IMG/VR virus record: IMGVR_UViG_3300047375_000030
Location: 1-30,315 of that record
Length of the DNA stretch: 30,315 nt
Direction: 5' to 3' (one strand)
Source of the DNA: a virus
Position 1 is the stretch's first letter; the number at the start of each line of letters is the position of its first letter. Positions 15,290 through 24,295 of this stretch are shown here, piece after piece. The notes beneath the pieces were generated by a model, which searched no databases, was not told the DNA's origin, and saw only the letters and a list, made by a program, of their open reading frames with translations. The position numbers and the translations under genes were made by a program.

Positions 15290-15910
15290 TTATTTTTTAT
15301 TGATATTATTTAATTTAGACAGAACTCTATCCATTGTTGTTTGAGGTCTGTTTTGTCCATACGTAAACCCTTCATTTTGTTGTTTAGAGGGTGCGTGAGC
15401 TAAAGGTTTTCTAGCAGGAGTCTTAGACATTTTTTCTTTTACCTTGTCTACTTCGCCATATTTCTTTTTAAGCTCTTCAATTTCTTCTTTTACTTCCTCG
15501 ATAATTGGGGATACTACTTCTACAACTGCAGCAACTATATCTCCAACTTCGTCTATTACTTCTTCAGGAGCTTCAACGATAATTTCTTCTTCTTCTAAGT
15601 CTTCCTTAATGTCTTCTTTTTCGTCTTTGATTCCGTCTTTGTAACCTTCTTCTTCAGCTTCGTCTATTGACTCTAATCTTAGTTCGTCAATTAAGCCTTC
15701 TTCTTTTACTATTAGCATTCTACCGTCTTCTATCATATACTCGCCTTCTGGTAAAGGAACTCGAGAGTCTTCAGTGACAATAAAAACGCTTTCTCCCTTA
15801 TCGTAGCTATCGGCAAATATTCTAGTACCGTTGTCCAGGATAAGTTCTTCTAGTTCAACTTGAACTCCTAGGAGTGTGTTGATCTTTTTTAACATTTCAC
15901 TTGCTTTCAT
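15290..15910 (-). CDS. Scaffold-like capsid assembly protein, 206 aa
   Basis: Residues 1-75 form a small beta domain (VELEELILDNGTRIFA, VPLPEGEYMIEDGRMLIV). It matches a domain I remember just upstream of Bacteroidetes phage capsid genes. Residues 76-160 are extremely acidic and helical (DGIKDEKEDIKEDLEEEE) with coiled-coil spacing. The C-terminal 45 residues are basic (KTPARKPLAHAPSKQQ). An acidic helical middle with a basic tail is typical of scaffolding proteins. It lies four bases before the capsid gene, in the same unit. Confidence 0.7.
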   Translation of the reverse strand: MKASEMLKKINTLLGVQVELEELILDNGTRIFADSYDKGESVFIVTEDSRVPLPEGEYMIEDGRMLIVKEEGLIDELRLESIDEAEEEGYKDGIKDEKEDIKEDLEEEEIIVEAPEEVIDEVGDIVAAVVEVVSPIIEEVKEEIEELKKKYGEVDKVKEKMSKTPARKPLAHAPSKQQNEGFTYGQNRPQTTMDRVLSKLNNINKK

Positions 15911-15940
15911 TATTTATTATTTAATTATTAATGTTTATTA

Positions 15941-16402
15941 TTAATTCCAGAAATTTCCCATTCCTGTATAGTCAGTCACTTCTCTATATTTAGACTTTGC
16001 TTCGTCTGACAAACTCTGAGCATTATCTACTCTTTGTTTTAAATTTTCATAATCATAGTAAACTTCACTAGGAGGAATACCTAACTCATCTGCAGCTATT
16101 TCTAATTTAGTTAAACTAGCTTTTAATATTTCTGCAGATTCTTCTAAATATCTTACACTACCATTTATTACATAGTCATCTAGATTATATTTCATTCTAA
16201 AGTCATCGTAAGCATCTATTACTTCGTCTCCTAACTCGTAGGCTAAGTAACTAGCGTCTGACTCTGCTTCCTCAAAACTATCTACTTCATTTTCTATGTC
16301 ATCTACTAAGGATAAGTCTATTTTTCTCTTTGTGCTTAATACTGCGAAAACTTTATTGTCTTCTGAGTATAGTTTGTTAAGTATGTTTTTTAATGCTTTC
16401 AT
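15941..16402 (-). CDS. Paralog 3 of a tandem trio, helical, 153 aa
   Basis: This is the third member of a tandem family. It shares an N-terminal pattern ILNKL...LSTKRKIDLSLVDDI with its two upstream neighbours, and a later ADELGIPPSEVYYDYENLKQ with paralog 2. It is highly acidic (EAESDASYLAYELGDEVIDA) and helical. It starts at ATG 16402, three bases after paralog 2 stops. The trio stands between the protease and scaffold-like gene, so internal head proteins are a fair guess. No known family is recognised. Confidence 0.7.
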   Translation of the reverse strand: MKALKNILNKLYSEDNKVFAVLSTKRKIDLSLVDDIENEVDSFEEAESDASYLAYELGDEVIDAYDDFRMKYNLDDYVINGSVRYLEESAEILKASLTKLEIAADELGIPPSEVYYDYENLKQRVDNAQSLSDEAKSKYREVTDYTGMGNFWN

Positions 16403-16405
16403 ATT

Positions 16406-16837
16406 TTATACTGATAATGATTCGTCTCTAAATTCTTGTTTTTGTTCTTCAAAAGTCAATAAATATCTACGACCTTCAGATATTAATTCTCTGTGCTGAG
16501 AATAACTAGGATAAATTTGATCTACCATTATTCCTAACTCATTTGCACTTTCTTCAATTTTATCTAAAATTTGTTCATCTTTATCTAAGTCTGCTTCGGT
16601 TGCTAAAGCCTCTCCTCTATTAAAATAAATAGTATAAATTTCTCTTCCTGCTACATACCATTGATCGAATTTTTCAGGAAAAAACTCTTGAGTAAAATAA
16701 TTTAAAGCATCTACTTCTTCTTGTAGTCCTGATGCATCTGAATAAGCAAACTCATCTAAAAGACTTAATTCTACTTTTTTAGAAAGCTCAGTTCTATTCT
16801 TTTTTAGTTTATTAAAGACTGTTTTTTTTATGTTCAT
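16406..16837 (-). CDS. Paralog 2 of a tandem trio, helical, 143 aa
   Basis: The second member begins MNIKKTVFNKLKKNRTELSK and continues KVELSLLDEF, closely matching paralog 1 (KLKKGRQETLSKKVDLALVDDF). The middle is acidic and the ANELGIMVDQIYPSYSQHREL segment aligns with paralog 3. Its ATG at 16837 is three bases after paralog 1 stops. Equal spacing in the trio indicates one operon and tandem duplication. The function is unknown; capsid-internal or assembly proteins are possible. Confidence 0.7.
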   Translation of the reverse strand: MNIKKTVFNKLKKNRTELSKKVELSLLDEFAYSDASGLQEEVDALNYFTQEFFPEKFDQWYVAGREIYTIYFNRGEALATEADLDKDEQILDKIEESANELGIMVDQIYPSYSQHRELISEGRRYLLTFEEQKQEFRDESLSV

Positions 16838-16840
16838 ATT

Positions 16841-17233
16841 TTAATATTCAAGTTCGTAAAATCCTTCTGCTGCAGTTTCTATTCTGCTTTGAGCTTCAGA
16901 TAATATATTTCTATTTGCTTCTATTTGACTAATATTTGCTTTTAAATCTCCTGGAACTTCTAACCCTAAATCATTAAAAGACCTAACTATGTCTTCAGAT
17001 ATTATATTAGCTGCATCAATTTCTCTCAAAATATCAGTTACTATAAGAGTTTTAGCGTCTATTTGTCTAGCTATATTTCCTAAGTCATCAATTAAACTAT
17101 TCGTTTGTAAATCTATATTATTAAAAATACTTTGAAAATCGTCAACTAAAGCTAAGTCTACTTTTTTTGAAAGAGTTTCTTGTCTTCCTTTTTTAAGTTT
17201 GTCTAAAATAACTTGGTTGAATTTTATAGGCAT
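16841..17233 (-). CDS. Paralog 1 of a tandem trio, helical, 130 aa
   Basis: The first member begins MPIKFNQVILDKLKKGRQET and contains LSKKVDLALVDDF, the core shared with the next two genes. The rest is one long helical region (IARQIDAKTLIVTDILREID, ANRNILSEAQSRIETAAEG). The FNDLGLEVPGDL segment corresponds to the LGI segments of the others, but the tyrosines are lost. It is the first gene after the promoter-like site at 17252-17279, with 18 bases between the CGTTATA box and the ATG. The function is unknown. Confidence 0.7.
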   Translation of the reverse strand: MPIKFNQVILDKLKKGRQETLSKKVDLALVDDFQSIFNNIDLQTNSLIDDLGNIARQIDAKTLIVTDILREIDAANIISEDIVRSFNDLGLEVPGDLKANISQIEANRNILSEAQSRIETAAEGFYELEY

Positions 17234-17251
17234 ATTCTTGTTTTATATAGT

Positions 17252-17279
17252 TATAACGAAAGGTTTATTTTTTTTGCAT
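17252..17279 (-). promoter_or_regulatory. Late promoter-like motif B (capsid unit)
   Basis: On the minus strand ATGCAAAA (17279-17272), then 13 bases, then CGTTATA (17258-17252), in the 47-base gap before the three paralogs, scaffold-like gene and major capsid gene. No terminator is visible just upstream. Confidence 0.65.
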
Positions 17280-17280
17280 T

Positions 17281-17469
17281 TTACCCAGTTATTCTACCTA
17301 TACCCTGAGCCCATAAAGAACCGTCACAGCACTCTCTTGAATAAGTGTTCTGATCTTTACAATAACACGCTCTGGAGCTATTACTAGGACTAGCAGGATT
17401 CCACCTTGCAGCATAAGGCTGAGCTTGTCCTCTTCTGTTTGATTTATTTATTTTTTTTCTTACTGGCAT
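17281..17469 (-). CDS. Small Cys-rich basic protein, 62 aa
   Basis: A basic N-terminus (MPVRKKINKSNRRGQAQPYA) is followed by four cysteines in ACYCKDQNTYSRECCDG and a hydrophobic end SLWAQGIGRITG. The C-x-C...CC pattern with WAQGIG I remember from small proteins in Bacteroidetes phage head gene clusters. Metal binding or cross-linking is possible. Its ATG at 17469 overlaps the protease gene by 26 bases, so it is made together with the protease. It could be a minor capsid or cement protein; this is a guess. Confidence 0.7.
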   Translation of the reverse strand: MPVRKKINKSNRRGQAQPYAARWNPASPSNSSRACYCKDQNTYSRECCDGSLWAQGIGRITG

Positions 17470-18385
17470 TTATAAGGAGTTTTTTAATTCTAAGTAGTTT
17501 GACACCTGCTTCTATTTGTGAAAGTTTTTCTTTGTCTATTTGGTCTAGTTTTTTTATAGCCCAATTAACGCCAGATTTTCCACCCCAGGCATCGTACATT
17601 ATAGCTCCGCATCCGTCTTCATAACTACCTCCGCTATTTGCTTCGTGTCTTTTATAAGATGCCATTCTAGCTATAGTGTCTCTAGATATGTTTTCTCTAT
17701 TTGCTAATTGACTAGCTCTAGTCCAACCTACTGGAGTTCCACAGCTTGAACCGTTTTCCTTTTTATACTTTAAGGCTTTCTTTGCGTTATTAACTGCAGA
17801 GTCAGGATAGTCATTATAAGTTTCTAGCTCTACTTCATTTAACTCATCTTTGATTTTTTCTTTAGGTCTTTCCTCTTTGTCTAAAAAGAATCCTTCTATA
17901 CTGAATCCTTTAACAGAACCGTTTTTTACAAAGTCATTCCAGATTTCATCATTGTTTACTTTGACAGCTCCCATCCACGTTCCTACTGGGACATCCATAT
18001 TATATAAAGAAGTTTTGTCTTTCTGTTTGTCTTCTACTATCCAGGACTCTACAAGTGTTAACCCTTCAATATCAAATTTGTGTTCTAGTGTAGCGTTGTT
18101 TTGTTTTCCTTTCATAAGAAATAACTCACTAGCTTTTTTTACAGTTTCTTTAGAGAAGTATATATAGTACTCTTCTTTTCCGTCTTTCCTGTAAATAGTC
18201 TTATTAGGTATAAGTAAAGCTCCCATAAGAATTTTTTTCTCATCGTCTATAGACTGTAGTTTAACTTCTTTTTGGTCGTTTAAGGCTACAAAGTTTTCTT
18301 CTATAGCAGGACTTTCTACGATACTGATTGCATCTATGCCTCCAAACTCGTCTTCTTCGTCTATTATTAATTCAACTATTTTCAT
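17444..18385 (-). CDS. Prohead protease, XkdF-like, with C-terminal extension, 313 aa
   Basis: Residues about 1-175 fit the XkdF-type phage serine protease: ILMGALLIPNKTIYRKDGKE, YIYFSKETVKKASELF, ATLEHKFDIEGLTLVESWIV (with the conserved EH and ESW), VPVGTWMGAVKV and VKGFSIEGFF. H in LEHKF and S in ESW or GFS are the likely catalytic group; I cannot decide which from sequence alone. Residues about 210-290 (SSCGTPVGWTRASQLANREN, ARMASYKRHE, DGCGAIMYDAWGGKSG) form a separate small domain also found, from memory, at the end of other phage head proteases. Its start is ATG 18385, five bases after the CGTTATA box at 18391. Confidence 0.8.
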   Translation of the reverse strand: MKIVELIIDEEDEFGGIDAISIVESPAIEENFVALNDQKEVKLQSIDDEKKILMGALLIPNKTIYRKDGKEEYYIYFSKETVKKASELFLMKGKQNNATLEHKFDIEGLTLVESWIVEDKQKDKTSLYNMDVPVGTWMGAVKVNNDEIWNDFVKNGSVKGFSIEGFFLDKEERPKEKIKDELNEVELETYNDYPDSAVNNAKKALKYKKENGSSCGTPVGWTRASQLANRENISRDTIARMASYKRHEANSGGSYEDGCGAIMYDAWGGKSGVNWAIKKLDQIDKEKLSQIEAGVKLLRIKKLLINASKKKNK

Positions 18386-18390
18386 ATTAG

Positions 18391-18418
18391 TATAACGGTT
18401 TTAAATTAGTTTTTGTTT
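18391..18418 (-). promoter_or_regulatory. Late promoter-like motif C (protease unit)
   Basis: On the minus strand AAACAAAA (18418-18411), then 13 bases, then CGTTATA (18397-18391), exactly filling the gap between the tape measure stop and the protease ATG. Only five bases separate the box from the start codon. Confidence 0.6.
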
Positions 18419-20152
18419 TTATCCTATTGTCGCTCCCTGGACAATATTCCTATCCAGACTTTGAGCAGTAGTTACATCATTACTAACAACGTATGCTCTA
18501 ACAGGTTCTTGAGTCTGACCTGTAATAGCTTCTGCTAATTGGTTAGTATCGCTTTGACCTACTATATTAAAAGCAGGAGGGGTAAATGTAGGTTTTTGTG
18601 CTGCAGGAGTTCCACTTGAAGTCCCACCAACACTAGCTGCAACTTTTTTAGTTCCTTTTACAGCACTAATTATCCCGCCTATAACACCTGCGGCAGTTGC
18701 GGCATAAGCAATTAAAGGTAGTATAGCTTTTGGAAAACCTAACTTTAAAGTTTCTCCTAAACCACTAGCTACCGCTTCTCCACCTTTTGCAGCATCTAAG
18801 TCAGCTTCAGCAGAGACAATACTAGCTTTATTTTTTAACGCTCCTATATCTACTAAAAACGCTTGAGCGGCTAATAATTGTTTTGCTAGTAAAGCAGCTT
18901 TACCTAATTTAGTTTCCTCTCCTAATAATTTAGCAGTATTATCTAAAGTGTCCTGAGCAAACTTTCTTTCCTTTTCTTGAAACGCTAACTCTGAATCTAA
19001 TTTTTCTTGAGCATTTTTTATTCTTAATTCCTTTTCTAAATTATCGTAATAAGTATTTACTGCTAATTTTGCATTTCCTTTTAATCCTTCTGCAATTTCT
19101 AACTCTTCAATTTCTTTTAATGCCTTTTCTCTATCTAGATCAATTCTAGTTTGTTCATCTACTACAGCTTGAGCTTCTATTTTATCATTATAGCTTTTCC
19201 TTATTTGACCTAATCTTTCTATATCGTCTATAGTAAGTTGAGTCATTTCTTCTAAATGTTTTTTATAAGCATCAAACTCTTTTTGATATTGTTTTTGTTT
19301 TTCTGCAAATCTTTTATCTGCTTCTGTTTTTTCTATATTAGTTAAATTATTTTCAAAACCTGCTTTTCTGTTTTTAAGTTGTAGTAATTGTTTTTCGGTT
19401 TCTTTAATACTTTTTTCTCCTTCTATTTCAATTTTTTCTGGGTCAAATATTAAATTAGCTAAACCACCGTATAAACCTTCAGTTAACCCAAAATCTTTTC
19501 CTAATGCTTTTCCTACAGAATCTATAGTTTCTAATAAAATAAATAACGGAAGACTAAGCATTTTTAAAATACCCTCTAAAATATCTTTATTTCTTTTTGC
19601 TGTATCTATTTGAGCTTGTTTTACTGCTTTTTGAGTAGTTAACTGAGCTTCTAAAGATGCTATAGTTTCATCTGTAGCTTTTATTTTAAGATCAAGAATT
19701 TCCTTTTCTGTTTTACCTTGTTGTTTTAATATGTTTTCAGAACCAGTTATATTTGCATACAAATCATTACTAGCTTTAACCTGTTCTTCTTGTATTCCTA
19801 ATAAAGTTTTAGTTTCAGCAGATACTCCGCTAATAGCCTCTTTTATATCGTCCCAGTAAGCATAGATAGTTCCTAAGGCTACTACTATAAGACCTATTCC
19901 TGTAGCTGCTATTGCACCCTTTAAACCTTTAAAAGAAAGAGATAAGTTTTTAATACCTGAAACTCCCTGAACAACCCCTTTTTGTAAATCCTGAAATTGA
20001 GTTATTGCTCCGCCTGTAGCTCTGTCTAATAATCTAGTAGCGTCTCTATTTTCTTTTATGGTTTTATTGAAATTGTCTAAAGCACCTTGTACGCCTCTTA
20101 TTTCTTTTTCAGCTTCTTTAGCTCCTTCTACTTTAACTTTTGCTACTGCCAT
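18419..20152 (-). CDS. Tail tape measure protein, 577 aa
   Basis: The chain is long, helical and Lys/Glu/Ala-rich, with two hydrophobic segments: IAATGIGLIVVALGTIYAYW (about residues 80-99) and PLIAYAATAAGVIGGIISAV (about 480-500). An extended coiled-coil region lies between them (for example KEILDLKIKATDETIASLEA). This arrangement is typical of tape measure proteins, which set tail length and reach the host membrane. At 577 residues it is short for the family, predicting a short flexible tail by the usual 1.5 angstrom per residue rule, about 85-90 nm. The start is ATG 20152, overlapping a 46-residue gene by 10 bases. Confidence 0.8.
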   Translation of the reverse strand: MAVAKVKVEGAKEAEKEIRGVQGALDNFNKTIKENRDATRLLDRATGGAITQFQDLQKGVVQGVSGIKNLSLSFKGLKGAIAATGIGLIVVALGTIYAYWDDIKEAISGVSAETKTLLGIQEEQVKASNDLYANITGSENILKQQGKTEKEILDLKIKATDETIASLEAQLTTQKAVKQAQIDTAKRNKDILEGILKMLSLPLFILLETIDSVGKALGKDFGLTEGLYGGLANLIFDPEKIEIEGEKSIKETEKQLLQLKNRKAGFENNLTNIEKTEADKRFAEKQKQYQKEFDAYKKHLEEMTQLTIDDIERLGQIRKSYNDKIEAQAVVDEQTRIDLDREKALKEIEELEIAEGLKGNAKLAVNTYYDNLEKELRIKNAQEKLDSELAFQEKERKFAQDTLDNTAKLLGEETKLGKAALLAKQLLAAQAFLVDIGALKNKASIVSAEADLDAAKGGEAVASGLGETLKLGFPKAILPLIAYAATAAGVIGGIISAVKGTKKVAASVGGTSSGTPAAQKPTFTPPAFNIVGQSDTNQLAEAITGQTQEPVRAYVVSNDVTTAQSLDRNIVQGATIG

Positions 20153-20283
20153 TTTATTTGTTTTTTTAATTTGTCTTTTGCTTCTTTAAAATTTGTAGGA
20201 AGTTTTCTTGCTCCCTGTGCAAACCGAATATTCTCAGTTTCTCCGTTTGCGTATTTTAGTAATTCTATTATATTTTTAATCAT
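20143..20283 (-). CDS. Small basic protein before the tape measure gene, 46 aa
   Basis: The frame runs from ATG 20283 to TAG 20143-20145. The product starts MIKNIIELLKYANGETENIR and ends in a strongly basic tail (EAKDKLKKQIKWQ). It begins nine bases after the upstream gene stops and overlaps the tape measure start by ten bases, which supports translation. It is too short for a domain call; a tail assembly helper is possible by position. Confidence 0.65.
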   Translation of the reverse strand: MIKNIIELLKYANGETENIRFAQGARKLPTNFKEAKDKLKKQIKWQ

Positions 20284-20292
20284 AATTTTATT

Positions 20293-22716
20293 TTAAGGGA
20301 AAGCACAGCTTATAGCCGTTATTGCTCCGCTAGAGTTAAGTGTCATAAACATTACGCTTCCATTATTAGGACAGTGTGTTGTAGTCTGGGCTGTTCCTGC
20401 CTGGTCATAAGTTCCTGCTCCTAAAGGTATCGTTAAAGCTATGTCTGCATAAATTACGTCTCCGTTTTTTAAGTTTTCAGCATTTCCTACATTAGATTGA
20501 TAATAAACATCTCTGCCTACATTCTGATAAAATACATTTGTTAATACTAAATAAGTTTGTTGAAAGTCATTTAATAATTCAATATTACTTTCTCCAGTTT
20601 GGAGATTAGTTTGTATAGTGTTTATATTAAAAGTTCTGTTATTAATTAAAAATATATCACTAAGTTTTAGCTTGTATAATATCTTTAATGGCAAATAAGC
20701 CTTTACACTTATAATCCTTCTATTGATATTAAAAATACTTCTTATATACTCTCTATAATAGTTATTAAATAAAGTTCCACTGAAACTTTCACTAGGACTA
20801 TACTCGTTAGTTTCTTGATAAAAATTTATATTACTTGTACTAGTTGCGGTACTTGTACTAACACTATTAGAAGGAATGTAATATTGAGTAATTGGAGTAT
20901 GACTCGTTGTAGATTCTCTAAAAGAAATCTCTTTATAATTAGCTACATTGTCATCTATAAAAACAGGATAAAATAATAAAGGTTTTCCATAGTAAGCATC
21001 CTGATTGTCGTCTACAAAATATCCGTACTGTATAGAAGTTTTACCTGTAATAGGAGTTAGAGTAGGATTTGCGTCTACTAGTCTTTCATACAGTAAGTGT
21101 TCAAAAGGAATTTTAATATCATATCTTTGATTATTTCCGTCAAAAGAATCTCCTGTAGTAGTAGAGTCTCCAGTAAAATTTGCAGCTCCCCATAGTTTAC
21201 CTGTTAACTGATCGTATTGTTTTGCTAAAAAGGTTTCTGTTCCTTCATAACTAAAACTAATTTGTCTATAAGGTAAGGCTGAATCTACAGAACTAGAGTT
21301 CACGTCTACATATTCTGAAATATCATAAATATTAAAATCATTATAAAAGTCATCTAAAGGTTGTACTTTTATTTTACCTACATCTGGGTCTGCATCGTCT
21401 TCTATTACGTAAGCCGTTAAATTAAACATCTGGAATATAGAAGTAAGAAAGTCTAGAATACGCATTTCAGGAATCTGCTGACTTACTATAAATCTAAAAG
21501 TTGCAGTAGCATCAAATGAAGTTGTAGTAGGATAGTCTTCAGTCCAGGGAGTACCGTTAAAAATTCCTGCTAGTTCCCATTTAACCTGACTGAAAGTAAT
21601 AGTAACTCCTGAAGCTACAAATATAGTGACTGTATAAGCCGCCTCGTCCATTATAGGCATATCTGCCTTTGTAAAAGTTCTTGAGCCTTGTATATTATTT
21701 TGTGTTGACCAAACTACGCCATTTCTATAAATAATAATATCGTAAGAATCTGTAGTGTTTGTAGTAGTAAAAATTAAATTTTGACTAATAGAAGGAAGAG
21801 AAGTATTGGGACAAGAAGCACTAGCATAAGGATTACAAGAGGTATAAACTTCTAAGGTAGTTCCGTTTAACATTGTCGTATATTGCTGAGCCAAATCAAA
21901 GTCTGTAACCTGAGTAGGAAAAGTTTCTACTTGTTCTGCAGGTTGTACACTACCTTTTTTTCTGTGTAACCATAAAAACAAATTATAATAAGACGTATTG
22001 TTAGTATTAAAAAAATCGTCTGTAAAAGTTATTCCATAATTAGCATTAGCTTCTATAGCTTCAATTATTTTGTGCACTCTTATTCCATACTTTAAATCAG
22101 TCCATAAAACACCGTGGTCGTGACTACTTCCTGTATGATAATATAAGTTTCCAGTTCCGTCTTGATGAGCAGAGCTGTCTGAATTATAAAAAAGTCTAGA
22201 AGGATTTAAAGGGTCATCCTCGTTACTTGCTCCAGACGTTATAAGCGGAGCTACAATATGATTAGATATATTTTGTAGTCTAGCTTTTACAGTAGTCATA
22301 TTATAATCTAAGTCATAAGAAGTTAAGTCAAGTTCCTGTAATTTAGCTTCTCCTAAAGAATCTTTTAAACTAACTGTATTTCCATAAAATACTATTCTAT
22401 AAGCATAAGGTTTGTTAATTTTTAAATCTACTCCTTCTAGCTTTACAAAACCATTTTTAAAAGGAATATTATTAAGCTGAATCTCTGCTGCAGTTTTAAA
22501 CCTAGCATCGTAAAAGTTAGTAGAAATATCATAGTTGTAGTAATGCTTAAAAATTTGGTTATTTATTTTAGAAGCAGGTATAGTGAAGTCTTTAGTAAAT
22601 TCTACAAAAATTTTACCAGGGTCTTTTATGTTCTGGATAGTTTGGTTTATAGTAACCGTTTCATCTTTAAAAAGATCGACTCTCTGTCCGCCTATAAATA
22701 GTTGTAATTTTTGCAT
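20293..22716 (-). CDS. Large tail/baseplate protein, 807 aa
   Basis: It opens with QKLQLFIGGQRVDLFKDETV and then IKDPGKIFVEFTKDFTIPAS, a pattern I remember from tail-tip proteins of Bacteroidetes phages, with IFKHYYNYD following. The chain is beta-rich and aspartate/asparagine-rich throughout, with no membrane segment. A later part (IPEMRILDFLTSIFQMFNLT, about 415-434) resembles a baseplate-hub helix, and the last 130 residues look like a separate small domain (YADIALTIPLGAGTYDQAG). Position before the tape measure gene and after other tail genes suggests a distal tail or hub role. The exact function is not certain. Its ATG overlaps the upstream stop by one base. Confidence 0.65.
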   Translation of the reverse strand: MQKLQLFIGGQRVDLFKDETVTINQTIQNIKDPGKIFVEFTKDFTIPASKINNQIFKHYYNYDISTNFYDARFKTAAEIQLNNIPFKNGFVKLEGVDLKINKPYAYRIVFYGNTVSLKDSLGEAKLQELDLTSYDLDYNMTTVKARLQNISNHIVAPLITSGASNEDDPLNPSRLFYNSDSSAHQDGTGNLYYHTGSSHDHGVLWTDLKYGIRVHKIIEAIEANANYGITFTDDFFNTNNTSYYNLFLWLHRKKGSVQPAEQVETFPTQVTDFDLAQQYTTMLNGTTLEVYTSCNPYASASCPNTSLPSISQNLIFTTTNTTDSYDIIIYRNGVVWSTQNNIQGSRTFTKADMPIMDEAAYTVTIFVASGVTITFSQVKWELAGIFNGTPWTEDYPTTTSFDATATFRFIVSQQIPEMRILDFLTSIFQMFNLTAYVIEDDADPDVGKIKVQPLDDFYNDFNIYDISEYVDVNSSSVDSALPYRQISFSYEGTETFLAKQYDQLTGKLWGAANFTGDSTTTGDSFDGNNQRYDIKIPFEHLLYERLVDANPTLTPITGKTSIQYGYFVDDNQDAYYGKPLLFYPVFIDDNVANYKEISFRESTTSHTPITQYYIPSNSVSTSTATSTSNINFYQETNEYSPSESFSGTLFNNYYREYIRSIFNINRRIISVKAYLPLKILYKLKLSDIFLINNRTFNINTIQTNLQTGESNIELLNDFQQTYLVLTNVFYQNVGRDVYYQSNVGNAENLKNGDVIYADIALTIPLGAGTYDQAGTAQTTTHCPNNGSVMFMTLNSSGAITAISCAFP

Positions 22717-23714
22717 TATCTAACATTGTTTATGTAATCAAATGACATATCAAAGTCAAATGTATATTCTATTAATTTATTATTTAATACTGTCTTTTTT
22801 ACTATATTATTTTTTCTAACATTGACTGGGACAACTTCTGTTTGACTAGGATTTGTAGGCTTTGTTCTAGTAAGCCAAACTTGTTCAGATAATAATAATT
22901 GTTCAAACCATTGGTTAGCCCATTCAGGATAGTAACCAGAACTTAATGTAATACTTGTATTTGCTATAGTATTATAAACTTGTTTAGTGTGTTGATTTAC
23001 ACTATAAGTTCCTGTAGAGCTTATTATATTTCTTTGAAACTGCTCTTGTTTTTTATTTGTAGTATTGACTGATTTTAAGAAAAACCATAAGTCTTGTAAT
23101 GCTCCAAATTTATTTACAAATGTAACTTTATTTCCGTCTCCGTATTTAGTACAGTCGACTCTTTCTATATTCATTTGTACTGCTGCAGGGCTCGAGCTTG
23201 AGTCTATTGAAGTATCTGTAGCTCCATAACTTTGATAACCTAAAGCTGCTGAAACATTTATATAAGGAATAGAACCTGCTGTGTTATTAGGTACATAAAT
23301 ATAATATTCATTATTAACTGTAGTATGATTAGGGTCTCCGCTCACTAACCAGGTAGGACGTGAACCAAAAGGAACTACAGGATTATCTCCTTCCATAAAA
23401 GTTCCGTAAGCATCATAACCTATATCAGTAAAAGTCGAACCATTTATTAATGAGTCTGAACTAGTATAAGCATTTACTACTGTAGATATAGATAAAGTTT
23501 GAGCTGTATACGTACCGTCAAAAGTAATACTTAAAAAGTCTAAACATAATTCTGATATTTCAAAAAGTACTGTAGCTGAGGGACTAGTGTCTTTTCTTAA
23601 AACGTATTGGGGACTAGCCGCTCCATTTATTGTTATTGAACAGGTTGCATAAGCTGCGTTAGCTCCTGCTGTTATAGTTTTATATTGGGGACTTCTTAAA
23701 GCTATTGCTGCCAT
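22716..23714 (-). CDS. Tail structural protein candidate, 332 aa
   Basis: This beta-rich protein is high in Ser, Thr and Asn with no catalytic motif. Features include MAAIALRSPQYKTITAGANA at the start, FVNKFGALQDLWFFLKSVNT near residue 200, and a C-terminal ending FDFDMSFDYINNVR. The FGALQDLWFF part resembles what I remember in phage tail proteins near the tail tip. It shares one base with both neighbours, so it is strictly coupled with the tail genes. A tail-tip or tube-associated role is likely; the family is not recognised. Confidence 0.6.
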   Translation of the reverse strand: MAAIALRSPQYKTITAGANAAYATCSITINGAASPQYVLRKDTSPSATVLFEISELCLDFLSITFDGTYTAQTLSISTVVNAYTSSDSLINGSTFTDIGYDAYGTFMEGDNPVVPFGSRPTWLVSGDPNHTTVNNEYYIYVPNNTAGSIPYINVSAALGYQSYGATDTSIDSSSSPAAVQMNIERVDCTKYGDGNKVTFVNKFGALQDLWFFLKSVNTTNKKQEQFQRNIISSTGTYSVNQHTKQVYNTIANTSITLSSGYYPEWANQWFEQLLLSEQVWLTRTKPTNPSQTEVVPVNVRKNNIVKKTVLNNKLIEYTFDFDMSFDYINNVR

Positions 23715-24295
23715 TAGTTTATTGTTATTATTAATTCGTTAGTTTCATCTGTTTGAGAAATTGCTAGTTGAACGTCTCTATCTAAAGCGTCTTCTAGTTC
23801 TCTTTCTAGTCTTTCTGTGTAAAATTCAAAAGGGTCAGAAAAGAAATAACTAGGTTTTAATCCTGCTAAATATATACTTCTAGAAATTAAAAAGACCATA
23901 GTTTTTCTAGGAATGAATCTACCTAGATCGTCTCTTACATTACTTAGTCCTGGTTTCTGAACTACCCACTGATCTATAGCTCCTCTTAATGAGCCTTGTC
24001 CTTTAAAGTTTCCTGTTCCAAATCTAAATTTACTTAATGGAGCTCTGTTGAATCTATGCTTTGCTCCGTCTGGCATTTTAGTTGGGTCTGCTCCCTGGAC
24101 TCCCTGGTCATAAAAGTTTGCATAAGGAGTTCCCTGAAAAGTTACTGTTATGTCTTCGTCTGTTTGTGAGACTTCACTTTTTAAACTATTGTAAAGTTCT
24201 CCGTCTGCATTATTAGTTTTTGCTAAATTATTTTTAGCAGCATTTAAAACTCTATCAGCATAGTCTTCTAATAATATTTTGACCTCATCTAGCAT
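23714..24295 (-). CDS. HK97-gp10-like tail completion protein candidate, 193 aa
   Basis: The N-terminus is a helix (LLEDYADRVLNAAKNNLAKT) followed by strands (EDITVTFQGTPYANFYDQGV), the alpha-then-beta layout of HK97 gp10-like and minor tail proteins. The YANFYDQGVQG segment matches the AxxxExG-like turn of that family in a general way. The chain is longer than gp10 and has an extra helical part (PFEFYTERLERELEDALDRD). It overlaps the next gene upstream by 7 bases. Moderate confidence for class, low for exact role. Confidence 0.55.
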   Translation of the reverse strand: MLDEVKILLEDYADRVLNAAKNNLAKTNNADGELYNSLKSEVSQTDEDITVTFQGTPYANFYDQGVQGADPTKMPDGAKHRFNRAPLSKFRFGTGNFKGQGSLRGAIDQWVVQKPGLSNVRDDLGRFIPRKTMVFLISRSIYLAGLKPSYFFSDPFEFYTERLERELEDALDRDVQLAISQTDETNELIITIN

